This document shows positions 5,942-13,986 of a DNA stretch of 37,882 nucleotides, in pieces; the stretch's first letter is position 1; each line of letters starts with the position of its first letter. The stretch spans positions 1 to 37,882 of the forward strand of contig CAZHBH010000015.1 in the NCBI GenBank assembly GCA_964530525.1, in the 5' to 3' direction. This DNA is from CAYNQN01 sp964530525 (GTDB taxonomy: Bacteria > Actinomycetota > Acidimicrobiia > Acidimicrobiales > Acidimicrobilacustridaceae). The notes below the pieces were generated by a model, which was given only the letters and a program-made list of their open reading frames with translations, had not been told where the DNA came from and did not search any database. The translations under genes were made by a program, and so were the position numbers.

Positions 5942-6789
5942 TCGACGCTCCCCTCGCCTACGCCTTCGGCGTGGGCATGGTGGCCACCTTCAACCCGTGC
6001 GGGTTCGCCATGCTGCCGGCCTACCTCGCCTACTTCCTCGGTCTGGAGGGAACCACACACCCGCAGGCCCGCGGCAGCACCACCCGGGCGCTCGCCGTGG
6101 GGGCATCGGCCACCGCCGGCTTCATGGTGGTGTTCGGCCTGCTGGGCGTGGTCCTCAAGCCCGCACTCGACGCCATACAGGAGCGCCTCCCCCTGGTCAC
6201 GATCGTGCTCGGCGTGATCCTGGTGGCCGTGGGGATCGCGCTGTTGGCGGGGCGCAGCATCACCTTGCGCCTACCGGGACCCAAGCGGGGCGCCCGTAGC
6301 TCGGAGCTGGGCTCGGTGTTCCTGTTCGGGATCTCCTACGCCCTGGTGTCGCTCTCGTGCACCATCCCGTTGTTCGTGGGCGTGGTGTCGACCACCTTCG
6401 ACCAGGCCAACCTCGCCTCTGGGGTCGCCGTGTTCCTCGCATACGCACTCGGGATGGGCCTGGTGCTGATGGTTCTCACGATGGCCATAGCCCTCGCTCG
6501 AGCGGGCCTGGTGCGCAACATGCGCCGGATCGTCCCATATGTGAACCGCATCTCGGGCGCACTTCTGATCCTGGCGGGCGCGTACGTGGCCTACTACGGC
6601 GTCTACGAGCTGAGGGTGCGCGAGGGCGAGCTGGGAGGCGGTGGACTGGCGCAGCTCGTGTTCGACTGGAACGCCAGCATCAGCACCTGGATCCAGGAGA
6701 CAGGGCCCGTCAGGCTCGGTCTCCTCCTGGCTCTTGCCATCGCGGTAGCCGTGACCCTCTCGCTGGCTCGCCGCGCCGCCCGCACCTGA
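5938..6789 (+). CDS. ccdA: CcdA/DsbD-type transmembrane thiol-disulfide transporter
   Basis: A 283-residue integral membrane protein with about seven hydrophobic segments. The two redox cysteines are in the expected places: NPCGFAMLPAY (Cys21) in the first helix and SLSCTIPLF (Cys141) in the fourth. CcdA moves electrons from cytoplasmic thioredoxin across the membrane to extracytoplasmic thioredoxin-like proteins. The GTG start overlaps the TGA of the TlpA gene (GTGA), indicating translational coupling. The first 130 residues carry the family signature strongly; the C-terminal helix after a Gly-rich, acidic loop is less conserved. It converges on the lipoprotein gene at 6906, with a shared terminator between them. 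Confidence 0.9.
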   Translation: MIDAPLAYAFGVGMVATFNPCGFAMLPAYLAYFLGLEGTTHPQARGSTTRALAVGASATAGFMVVFGLLGVVLKPALDAIQERLPLVTIVLGVILVAVGIALLAGRSITLRLPGPKRGARSSELGSVFLFGISYALVSLSCTIPLFVGVVSTTFDQANLASGVAVFLAYALGMGLVLMVLTMAIALARAGLVRNMRRIVPYVNRISGALLILAGAYVAYYGVYELRVREGELGGGGLAQLVFDWNASISTWIQETGPVRLGLLLALAIAVAVTLSLARRAART

Positions 6790-6872
6790 CGATCCACCTC
6801 ACGGACCACCCACCACGCGGGCGCAGGCCACGGCTCGCCAGCTCACGTGCACGTTGGCAGCCAGCCCTGCTC

Positions 6873-6905
6873 ACGTCCGAGCGCGATCGGTCCGCGCTCG
6901 GATGT
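6873..6905. terminator. Hairpin between convergent ccdA and lipoprotein genes
   Basis: TCCGAGCGCG and CGCGCTCGGA form a perfect 10-bp stem around ATCGGTC, extendable to 13 bp with one G-U pair. It touches the stop codon of the minus-strand gene and lies 84 bp after ccdA. It lacks a T-tract on either side, so it may depend on stem strength. Confidence 0.55.
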
Positions 6906-8084
6906 TCAGCTCTGGCGAGGGAGCGTGGTCTGGGAGGGATCCGGATCCACCGGGGCGATGGGCGAGACCGGGGCCGGGGCGGGATCCGCGAGTGGAACGG
7001 TCGTGCGCTCGAGCTCGGGGAGGCCGACCGCAGAGGAGACGAAGGCATCCCACTCGGACTGATCGACCTCGTGGATGCTCTCGGCCATGGTCATGGCGTC
7101 CTCCGAGGAGGGCGCCATGATCTTGAACGCCACGCCCGATCCGTCCCACCAGACGAGCGTGACGATGTCGCCCAAGCGCACCAGCGCCTCCACGAGATCG
7201 GGGTCCTCCGCCCGTACCGCCTCCATCTCGGGCGAGAGGGTTCGGTCGTGAGGGGCCGTCCCCAGTTCGTAGGCGGTGTGGCCCTGCACATCCCTGACGG
7301 TGAGCGTCGCCGGGATGGCAGTTGAGATGACGGGCCACAGGGCCGAGGGTGGCGATGTCATCACCGACAGGCCCGCGAACTCAGGGAACCTGCCGTCCAG
7401 GACGTAGGACTGGGCGTAGCCCGAGGCACCCGGGTGGGCTTCCAGAGCACCCACGTACGGCATGACTCCTGATCCGGGTTCCTCCTCCTCCAGCGCTATC
7501 TGGAAGACCTCACGGAACCCTGGTGGGAGCTGGATGGACGCCTCGGTGCCGGGGCCCAGGACGATGGAGTCCCGCACCTGCTCGAAGGTCTCGCGATCCA
7601 CGTTCCGGCCGGTCAGCTCGGCGCTGGTGCCACCCTCCTCGACCCAGTTCACTCGGTGCCAGCGCCCGTCGAGCTCGGTCTGGATCGGGTTGAGCTCTAC
7701 GGAGGTCGCCCGGCGGGGCGCGCTCGGATCCAAGGGAACCTGGACGTCGAGCCGCAAGACGGAGGAAGACTCGCTCGGCATCTCAGCCCCCTCGTCCGTC
7801 CAGACCACCACCTGGTTCGCCACGACTCGCACGCCCCCGCCGTCCTGGCCCCCCGACGGGATCTCGAGCACAGCGCCGAGGTGCATCCCTGCTGGGACGG
7901 AGTCGGGCACGTAGTAGGGCACGGCGCCAGTCGACACGAGCGAGCTCGAGCCCCCTCCCGAAACCTCGCTGGAGCAAGCTCCCACCAAGAGAGCCAGGAC
8001 CGCCGAGATCGACACCCCGAACGCCAGCAAGCCGCGCGACTGCGTCGCGCGGTGCACCGGTCCTGGATCCCCCGTAACCCCCAC
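6906..8084 (-). CDS. Secreted lipoprotein of unknown function
   Basis: A 392-residue protein. Residues 1-37 form a signal peptide ending in the lipobox VGACSS, so the mature protein would be lipid-anchored at Cys37 on the outer face of the membrane. A Ser/Gly-rich linker follows. The rest is a mixed, mostly beta-rich globular region with no motif I recognise, and the last 25 residues are Pro/Ala/Asp-rich. The GTG start comes directly after the serS stop codon, so it is translationally coupled to serS and shares its promoter. That association is probably positional, since a seryl-tRNA synthetase has no obvious extracellular partner. No enzyme function is proposed. Confidence 0.8.
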   Translation of the reverse strand: MGVTGDPGPVHRATQSRGLLAFGVSISAVLALLVGACSSEVSGGGSSSLVSTGAVPYYVPDSVPAGMHLGAVLEIPSGGQDGGGVRVVANQVVVWTDEGAEMPSESSSVLRLDVQVPLDPSAPRRATSVELNPIQTELDGRWHRVNWVEEGGTSAELTGRNVDRETFEQVRDSIVLGPGTEASIQLPPGFREVFQIALEEEEPGSGVMPYVGALEAHPGASGYAQSYVLDGRFPEFAGLSVMTSPPSALWPVISTAIPATLTVRDVQGHTAYELGTAPHDRTLSPEMEAVRAEDPDLVEALVRLGDIVTLVWWDGSGVAFKIMAPSSEDAMTMAESIHEVDQSEWDAFVSSAVGLPELERTTVPLADPAPAPVSPIAPVDPDPSQTTLPRQS

Positions 8085-9380
8085 TCAGCCAGTCTTGCCG
8101 ATGGAGGTGGCGCCTCGCAGGTAGGGATGCAGGGCTCCCGGAAGCGAGATGGAGCCGTCGGGTTGGCGGTGCGTCTCGACCAGGGCTGCCCACACGCGCG
8201 GGACAGCCAGAGCGGAGCCGTTGAGGGTGTGGACCGGAGCCAGGCTCTCGCCAGGAGCGGGCCGGTAGCGGATGTTGGCCCGACGTGCCTGGTAGTCGCC
8301 GAACCAGGAGACCGACGAGCACTCCAGCCACTGGTCGGTGCCGGGGGCGTACACCTCGAGGTCGAACGTACGAGCCGCCGACGCGCCCAGGTCGCCGGCG
8401 CAAAGGTCGAGCACGCGGTAGGTGAGCCCCAGCTCCACCAGCAGCGACTCGGCCCTCGCCAGGATCTCGGCGTGGATCTCGGCAGCCTGCTCGGGTGTGC
8501 AGTACGCGAGGATCTCGACCTTGTCGAACTCGTGGACCCGCAGCAGGCCCCTGGTGTCGCGCCCCGCAGAGCCCGCCTCGCGCCTGAAGCAAGGGGAGTA
8601 CGCCATGAGGCGCAGGGGTAGCTCGTCGCCGGCGAGGACCTCGTCGCGCGCCAGCGAGGTGAGGGGCACCTCGGCGGTGGGGATCGCCCACAGGTCGTCG
8701 CGCTCGAGGTGGTAGGCGTCATCGGAGAACTTGGGCAGGTGCCCGGTGGAGACCATCGTCTCGGTGAGCACGACCGACGGTGGGCGGATCTCCTCGTAGG
8801 CGTCGGAGTTGCGATCCAGCGCCAGCTGGCAGAGAGCCCGGGACAGGGTGGCCCCGAGCCCGCGGAACATCGTGAACATCGAGCCCGAGAGCTTCACCGC
8901 GCGCTCGAGGTCGAGGATCCCGAGCTCCGAGCCGACTTCCCAGTGCGGGACGCGCTGGTGCTCGCCGAAGCTGGAGGGATCGGGCCCCACCCTGCGCACC
9001 TCGACGTTGGCCGAAGGTCCGTCGCCGTCTGGCGCCTCCGCCGACGGGATGTTGGGGATGCGCAGCAGGAGCTGCCGCACTCGCTCGCCCGTCTCCTCGG
9101 CCACCGCCCCGAGCTGGCCCTGGCGCTCTCCCAGCTCCCTGCTCACGGACTGGATGCGCTCGGCGGCGTCGGTGTCGCCGGCTCGCCTCAGGTCCCCCAC
9201 CTGCTTCGACAGGGCCTTCACCTTGCCCCGAAGCTCGTCCCGCTCGGCCACGATCGTCCTCTGGGCCACGTCGGCAGCGGTCAGCTCGGTCAGCTCCGCC
9301 AGCACCGAGTCGTCCCGGCGGCGAGCGAGGGCCGCCCTCACCTCTTCGGGATCGGCGCGCACGCGCCTGATGTCGATCAC
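8085..9380 (-). CDS. serS: Seryl-tRNA synthetase
   Basis: A 431-residue class II synthetase, a normal length. Residues about 25-105 are charged and heptad-like (DELRGKVKALSKQVGDLRRA), the antiparallel coiled coil that holds the tRNA-Ser variable arm. Motif 2 is CFRREAGSAGRDTRGLLR, motif 3 is NGSALAVPRVWAALVE, and TAEVPLTSLARDE lies between. It charges tRNA-Ser (and tRNA-Sec where present) with serine in the cytoplasm. The GTG start is six bases after a TAGTTT hexamer and has no ribosome binding site, so the mRNA is probably leaderless. The lipoprotein gene follows immediately. Confidence 0.98.
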   Translation of the reverse strand: MIDIRRVRADPEEVRAALARRRDDSVLAELTELTAADVAQRTIVAERDELRGKVKALSKQVGDLRRAGDTDAAERIQSVSRELGERQGQLGAVAEETGERVRQLLLRIPNIPSAEAPDGDGPSANVEVRRVGPDPSSFGEHQRVPHWEVGSELGILDLERAVKLSGSMFTMFRGLGATLSRALCQLALDRNSDAYEEIRPPSVVLTETMVSTGHLPKFSDDAYHLERDDLWAIPTAEVPLTSLARDEVLAGDELPLRLMAYSPCFRREAGSAGRDTRGLLRVHEFDKVEILAYCTPEQAAEIHAEILARAESLLVELGLTYRVLDLCAGDLGASAARTFDLEVYAPGTDQWLECSSVSWFGDYQARRANIRYRPAPGESLAPVHTLNGSALAVPRVWAALVETHRQPDGSISLPGALHPYLRGATSIGKTG

Positions 9381-9386
9381 GCCTGG

Positions 9387-9392
9387 AAACTA
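9387..9392 (-). promoter_or_regulatory. -10 element of serS
   Basis: TAGTTT on the minus strand, six bases before the GTG of serS: the leaderless layout. Confidence 0.6.
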
Positions 9393-9453
9393 GCCCCCCA
9401 ACGGACTTGGGCGAACAGCCGGGCCCTCCGCGCGACCTCCCCGCACCTGGTCG

Positions 9454-10677
9454 TCAGCGACGTTCAGGCGGGGTGGCGTAGTAGAAGGCCTCCTCCATCG
9501 TGAAGGGGAGCCGGTCGGAGTCGGGCAGGAGGATCGACGCTGCCACCGCCGCCAAGAACAGCGGGTAGAGCCCCCCTCCGGTGGAGTTGTTGAAGACGAC
9601 CGTGAAGTTCGAACCGCTTCCCGTGTCGAAGATGGTGCCGACTGCGTAGCCCGGAATGCTCCCCGCCGCCGCCACCAGAGGACCCATCTCGATGTGGCCG
9701 GCGGCGTAGCGCATCCACTCGGGCAGGTCCGGCCCCATAGGAACGCTCTCCTGCATCCGGGCCGTGAGCTCGCGGCCCACGTGGAGCTCCTCGCCGACGG
9801 AGGCCACGAAGCGTCCGAGGTCGGCGACGCTCGAGACCATGGCACCCGATCCAGCCCCCACCGACGGGCTCAGCGCGCTGTAGTCGACGAGGGGCGAGGC
9901 CGGTTCCGGCTGCCACCAGCCGTTCGAGGCCGGGTGCGAGATCGCCACGTCGCTCGCCGTGGGGAACGAGGTGCTCTCCAGCCGCATCGGACCGAGGATC
10001 CACTCCTGCATGCTCTCTCGCAGGGGCTTCTGCGTGACCGTCTCGATCGCCATGCCCACCAGCACGGTGTTGGTCGCCGACGGCGACCACGTGCCACGCG
10101 GTCCGGCGGGGTAGGCAGAGCTGGCGTAGGAGACCAGCGCGCCGGGCGACCAGGATCGAGTCGGGTCCTCGGCCACCCGCTGGTAGAAGTTGGGGTTGTC
10201 CCAGTAGTCGGGGATCCCCGTGGCGCTCCTGCAGAGCTCGGCGAGGGTCGACTCGGGACCCCCCTCCACGTACAGCGACGCCGGCTCGTCCACCGAGACC
10301 TGTTCGTCCTGGGCGAGCTTGTACAGCAGGGTGCAGGTGAACATCGACGTCACGTCGCCGATGCGGAACTGACCGTTCGGATCCATGAGGGCGCCGCTGG
10401 AGGGATCAGAGAAGCCGTATCCCCTGGTCCAGCTGGCGTGACCGGGCACCGACACGCTGACGACCGCTCCCGGGGTGGTCGTGTAGCTCATCACCAGCTC
10501 TATCAGCGAGTCGAGCTCGGCCTGGTTGGTCGACGAGTTGGTGGGTTGGATCGTGGTGGTGGTGGGTGGCAGGGGGAGGGTCGTGGGGGCTGGCTCTGGA
10601 GAACCCCCAGAGCCGGAGCACGCTGCAAGCGCCCAGGCAAGGGAGACGACCATCGCGGTCCAGCCGGCGTGCCGCAC
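9454..10677 (-). CDS. Lipoprotein with a serine hydrolase (class C beta-lactamase-like) fold lacking catalytic residues
   Basis: From GTG 10677 the product has 407 residues and starts with a compact signal peptide whose lipobox is LAACSG (Cys20). An alternative GTG at 10818 overlaps the ctaF stop but would put the signal peptide 47 residues inside the protein. After a Thr/Pro linker comes a fold typical of beta-lactamase/D-aminopeptidase-type hydrolases. The active site is altered: the usual GSxxK reads GDVTSMF (Ser to Asp108, Lys to Ser111), and the usual YxN aligns with SPSATN (Tyr to Pro). GSIPGYAVG resembles the third motif. The family normally opens lactam, ester or peptide bonds; this copy should be inactive by that mechanism. 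It follows the oxidase operon on the same strand. Confidence 0.75.
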   Translation of the reverse strand: MRHAGWTAMVVSLAWALAACSGSGGSPEPAPTTLPLPPTTTTIQPTNSSTNQAELDSLIELVMSYTTTPGAVVSVSVPGHASWTRGYGFSDPSSGALMDPNGQFRIGDVTSMFTCTLLYKLAQDEQVSVDEPASLYVEGGPESTLAELCRSATGIPDYWDNPNFYQRVAEDPTRSWSPGALVSYASSAYPAGPRGTWSPSATNTVLVGMAIETVTQKPLRESMQEWILGPMRLESTSFPTASDVAISHPASNGWWQPEPASPLVDYSALSPSVGAGSGAMVSSVADLGRFVASVGEELHVGRELTARMQESVPMGPDLPEWMRYAAGHIEMGPLVAAAGSIPGYAVGTIFDTGSGSNFTVVFNNSTGGGLYPLFLAAVAASILLPDSDRLPFTMEEAFYYATPPERR

Positions 10678-10814
10678 GCATCTCGCCCTCGGTCGACGGC
10701 TCCAGACCTTCGGTCCGCCAGCCCGCTCGTCGTAGGCGGACACAGTCGTCGTCCCCGTCCCGGTTCCCACGTCGGCCTTGGTAGCACAGCGCCCGGCCCG
10801 GCCGAGCGCGAGGG

Positions 10815-11219
10815 TCACAAGACGGAGGTCGGAGAGAAGATCCGGAACATGAGCATCACCGCGAGGTACACCCCGAGCGCGGTGATCAGAGCGAAGGCGA
10901 ACAAGCTCCAGAGAATGGCCTTGTCGAACTTGAGGTGCATGAACACCGCAGCAACTATGTAGAACTTGGCCGCCATGAGGATCATGAGGATGGCGATGAG
11001 CCCCACGTTGCTATCGCCGCCCCAGCTCCACACGGGCAGGTCGGGCCACATGTAGGTGAAGACCTCTACGAGGGTGATGGCCGCCAGGATCACCGCCGTG
11101 CGCACGTACAGCATGTCGCGGGGGTAGGGAACCACCGCTCCGTCGAGCGCGGGGGTGGGCACGCCGCCGCCGGCGTCGCCGGCCTCAGGGGCTTGCGGGG
11201 CTTGCGTTGTCTCGCTCAC
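10815..11219 (-). CDS. ctaF: Cytochrome c oxidase subunit IV, actinobacterial/prokaryotic type
   Basis: A 134-residue protein with three membrane segments after a soluble, Pro/Gly-rich N-terminus of about 35 residues. MAAKFYIVAAVFMHLKFD is the signature of the prokaryotic COX4 family, a small stabilising subunit of aa3/caa3 oxidases. The GTG start is supported by AGGAG five bases upstream. It is the last structural subunit in the order ctaC-ctaD-ctaE-ctaF and lies eight bases after ctaE. Its TGA overlaps a possible GTG (10818) of the lipoprotein gene downstream. The subunit binds no cofactor in known structures. Confidence 0.9.
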   Translation of the reverse strand: MSETTQAPQAPEAGDAGGGVPTPALDGAVVPYPRDMLYVRTAVILAAITLVEVFTYMWPDLPVWSWGGDSNVGLIAILMILMAAKFYIVAAVFMHLKFDKAILWSLFAFALITALGVYLAVMLMFRIFSPTSVL

Positions 11220-11227
11220 GTGATCTC

Positions 11228-11863
11228 CTAGGGAACCAGGTAGACGACGGCGAAGATGACGATCCAGACCACGTCGACGAAGTGCCAGTAGAGGCCCACG
11301 ATCTCGACGGTCTCCGAACGGTGCTCGGGTAGGCGACCCCGCAACGACAGCAGCACGAGCGACACCAGCATGATGATGCCCACCGTCACGTGGACGCCGT
11401 GGAAGCCGGTGAGCGTGTAGAAGGCCGAGCTGAAGCGGCTGGTGGTGTAGCCGAGGCCCTCCCTGTAGAAGACCGTGAACTCGTACACCTGGCCAGCCAC
11501 GAACGTGGCTCCCAGCAGCGCCGTCCCTGTCAGCCAGACGCGCACCCTGTGGTGGTCGCCGTTCTCGATGGCCGAGACGGCGAGCACCATGGTCAGCGAG
11601 CTCATGAGCAGCACGAAGGAGCTGACCGAGGTGAACGGGATGTCGAAGATGTCGTGGGGGCCCGGACCGCTGAGGGGGTTCTTGTAGAGGAGGTAGGTGG
11701 TGATGAGCCCACCGAACAGCAAGCACTCCGAGCCGAGGAACAGCCACATGCCCAACTTCGTGTTGGACATCCCGGTGTTCGTGTCGTGCTGGATGTGCGC
11801 CACCTCTGCGTGAGAGTCGCGCTCGGCCATCAGCTGCTGGTGGTGGGTCGCGGCCTCAGCCAT
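11228..11863 (-). CDS. ctaE: Cytochrome c oxidase subunit III
   Basis: A 211-residue protein with five predicted membrane helices, the usual actinobacterial length. Conserved residues are in place: GSECLLFGGL with the acidic residue of the first helix pair, YEFTVFYREG, GFHGVHVTVG, and the C-terminal LYWHFVDVVWI. Subunit III stabilises the catalytic core and may guide oxygen and protons. The start is ATG 11863, after GGAGGG at eight bases; it overlaps the end of ctaD by eight bases. A longer reading from 11962 is in the coding region of ctaD and is not supported. Confidence 0.95.
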   Translation of the reverse strand: MAEAATHHQQLMAERDSHAEVAHIQHDTNTGMSNTKLGMWLFLGSECLLFGGLITTYLLYKNPLSGPGPHDIFDIPFTSVSSFVLLMSSLTMVLAVSAIENGDHHRVRVWLTGTALLGATFVAGQVYEFTVFYREGLGYTTSRFSSAFYTLTGFHGVHVTVGIIMLVSLVLLSLRGRLPEHRSETVEIVGLYWHFVDVVWIVIFAVVYLVP

Positions 11864-13943
11864 CGGAGCCGCCCTCCGTGGACTGGTTCGCCTCGCCGGT
11901 GCCCACCCCGGCAGGGACGGGCTCCGCAGCTGCGCCCTCGCCGGCCTCGGGTCCGTCTTCACCTGTCGAACCCGAACCGGCTTCGAGCAGCTCGGGCTGG
12001 CCTGCAGGCGACTCGTGGCTCTCGCCGTGGCCGTGTGCAGCGTCGGGGTCGTCCGGGGGTTCGGTCGCCCAGCCGTAGAGGCCGGCGATCACCACGATGG
12101 CACCCACGAGGCACAGCCACCAGGTGAAGATGAGCCCGTACCCCACTATCGGCAGGCCGATGGCGGTCACGAGCGGCCAGTACGAGGGTGACGGCAGGTG
12201 CACGCCGGTGCCGTCGCCATCCTGCACCACGTCCTCCGTCTTGGCGATCCTCACTAGCTCGCCGCGCTCGTTCTCCCCGTACTTGCGGTACCAGAAGTCG
12301 TCCACGCGCGTGACCGTGGGGACCGGGTTGTAGTTGTGCTCGGGGATGGGCGAAGGGGTCATCCACTCGATCGTTCGGGCGTCCCACGGGTCGGGCCCGG
12401 GCGGGGGCAGCGACTTCGACTTCGCCTTGCTGTAGAAGATGTTGAACAGGAACATGGCCACGCTCAGGGCAAGGATGAACGAGCCGATGGTGGCGACCTT
12501 GTTCCAGATCTCGAAGCCGTAGCCGGCGTCGTACGTGTAGATGCGCCGTGACATGCCCTGCAGTCCGAGCACGTGCATGGGGGCGAACGTCAAGTTGAAG
12601 CCCACCAGCATCGTCCAGAAGTTCGCCTTGCCCAGGGTCTCGTTGAGCATGTAGCCGAAGGCCTTCGGCCAGTAGAAGTAGAAGGCGCCCATGAACCCGA
12701 GGAAGGCACCACCGAACAGCACGTAGTGGAAGTGCGCCACGATGTAGTAGGTGTCGGTCTGCTGGGAGTCCGCAGGGGAGACGGCGTGCGTGACTCCAGA
12801 GAGGCCGCCGATGGTGAACATCGTCACCAAGCCGATGGAGAAGAGCATCGGTGTGGAGAACCAGAGCTTCCCGCCCCACATGGTCGCCAGCCAGTTGAGG
12901 ATCTTCACCCCTGTCGGTACGGCGATGAACATCGTGGTCAAGGAGAAGGTGACCACCGAGATGGGTCCGATCCCGGAGACGAACATGTGGTGGGCCCACA
13001 CCCCGAAGCCCATGAAGCCGATGGCGACGCCCGAGAACACGATGAACGGGTAGCCGAATATGGGCTTGCGCGAGAAGACCGGGAGCATCTCCGACACCAG
13101 CCCGAAGGCCGGGAGGATCATCAGGTACACCTCGGGATGCCCGAATATCCAGAACAGGTGCTCCCACAGGAGTGGGTTGGCGCCTTGGGCGACGTTGAAG
13201 AAGTTGGCGTCGAACAGCCGGTCGAACAGCAGCAGGAATTGGGCGGCCGTGAGCACCGGGATCGCGAAGAGGAGGAGGAACTGGGTGACGAGGGTCATCC
13301 AGGTGAACACGGGCATCTTCATGAGGGTCATGCCCGGAGCCCTCAGGTTGAGCACGGTGGTGATCAGGTTCACGGCACCGATCAGCGATGCGATACCGGT
13401 GATGATCAGACCGATGTTCCAGAAGTCGATGCCATGGCTGGGAGAGAAGATCACGCCGTTGTTGGGGGCGTAGTTGAACCACCCGCCGTCGGCGCCACCG
13501 CCGAGGAACCAGCTCGTGTTCAGGAAGATCCCGCCGGCCAGGAAGCACCAGAACGAGAAGGCGTTGATGCGTGGGAACGCCACGTCTCGTGCGCCTACCT
13601 GGAGGGGCATCAGGTAGTTGGCCATGGCCGCGCCGATGGGCATCACCACCAGGAAGACCATGGTTGTGCCGTGCATCGTGAACACCTGGTTGTAGGCGTC
13701 CGCGCTGAGCAGCGTCCCTCGAGGTGCCCACAGCTGCGCCCGGATGAGCAGCGCCTCGACGCCACCGATGATGAAGAAGACCAGCGCGGCAGCGCCGTAC
13801 ATGATGCCGATCTTCTTGTGGTCGACGGTCGTGACCCAGGCGCGCCAACCCTTCTTGGTGGTCGGCCGCTGGAAGACGCCTATGGGGTTGATCTCCTCGG
13901 GGCCGCTGGGAAGCGCGAGGGGCCTCGGTTGGGTCAGCGCCAT
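11856..13943 (-). CDS. ctaD: Cytochrome c oxidase subunit I (heme a/a3-CuB)
   Basis: A 695-residue catalytic subunit of the terminal oxidase, which reduces oxygen to water and pumps protons across the membrane. All ligands are visible: His91 in FTMHGTT (heme a), GHPEVY with His269 and the cross-linked Tyr273, His318-His319 in AHHMF (CuB), Lys347 of the K channel in PTGVKI, and His404/His406 in AHFHYVLF (heme a3 and heme a). Twelve core helices are followed by two more and an acidic, Gly/Pro-rich tail of about 70 residues with repeated His (AHGHGESH). The extra C-terminal pair is seen in other actinobacterial CtaD proteins. ATG 13943 follows GGAGG at about nine bases, so translation here uses a ribosome binding site. 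Confidence 0.97.
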   Translation of the reverse strand: MALTQPRPLALPSGPEEINPIGVFQRPTTKKGWRAWVTTVDHKKIGIMYGAAALVFFIIGGVEALLIRAQLWAPRGTLLSADAYNQVFTMHGTTMVFLVVMPIGAAMANYLMPLQVGARDVAFPRINAFSFWCFLAGGIFLNTSWFLGGGADGGWFNYAPNNGVIFSPSHGIDFWNIGLIITGIASLIGAVNLITTVLNLRAPGMTLMKMPVFTWMTLVTQFLLLFAIPVLTAAQFLLLFDRLFDANFFNVAQGANPLLWEHLFWIFGHPEVYLMILPAFGLVSEMLPVFSRKPIFGYPFIVFSGVAIGFMGFGVWAHHMFVSGIGPISVVTFSLTTMFIAVPTGVKILNWLATMWGGKLWFSTPMLFSIGLVTMFTIGGLSGVTHAVSPADSQQTDTYYIVAHFHYVLFGGAFLGFMGAFYFYWPKAFGYMLNETLGKANFWTMLVGFNLTFAPMHVLGLQGMSRRIYTYDAGYGFEIWNKVATIGSFILALSVAMFLFNIFYSKAKSKSLPPPGPDPWDARTIEWMTPSPIPEHNYNPVPTVTRVDDFWYRKYGENERGELVRIAKTEDVVQDGDGTGVHLPSPSYWPLVTAIGLPIVGYGLIFTWWLCLVGAIVVIAGLYGWATEPPDDPDAAHGHGESHESPAGQPELLEAGSGSTGEDGPEAGEGAAAEPVPAGVGTGEANQSTEGGSDG

Positions 13944-13986
13944 GATCGGCCTCCCTCCAAGGCTGTCCGAACAACGGTGATGGCGG

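Noticed and set aside
10678..10818. Start of the pseudo-hydrolase gene at GTG 10818
   Set aside because: It would bury the lipoprotein signal peptide 47 residues inside the protein; GTG 10677 places it at the N-terminus. Kept as an alternative.
11959..13974. Second minus-strand frame running the length of ctaD
   Set aside because: Frame-shifted reading of ctaD with Arg/His/Pro-rich sequence; ctaD has all ligands in its own frame.
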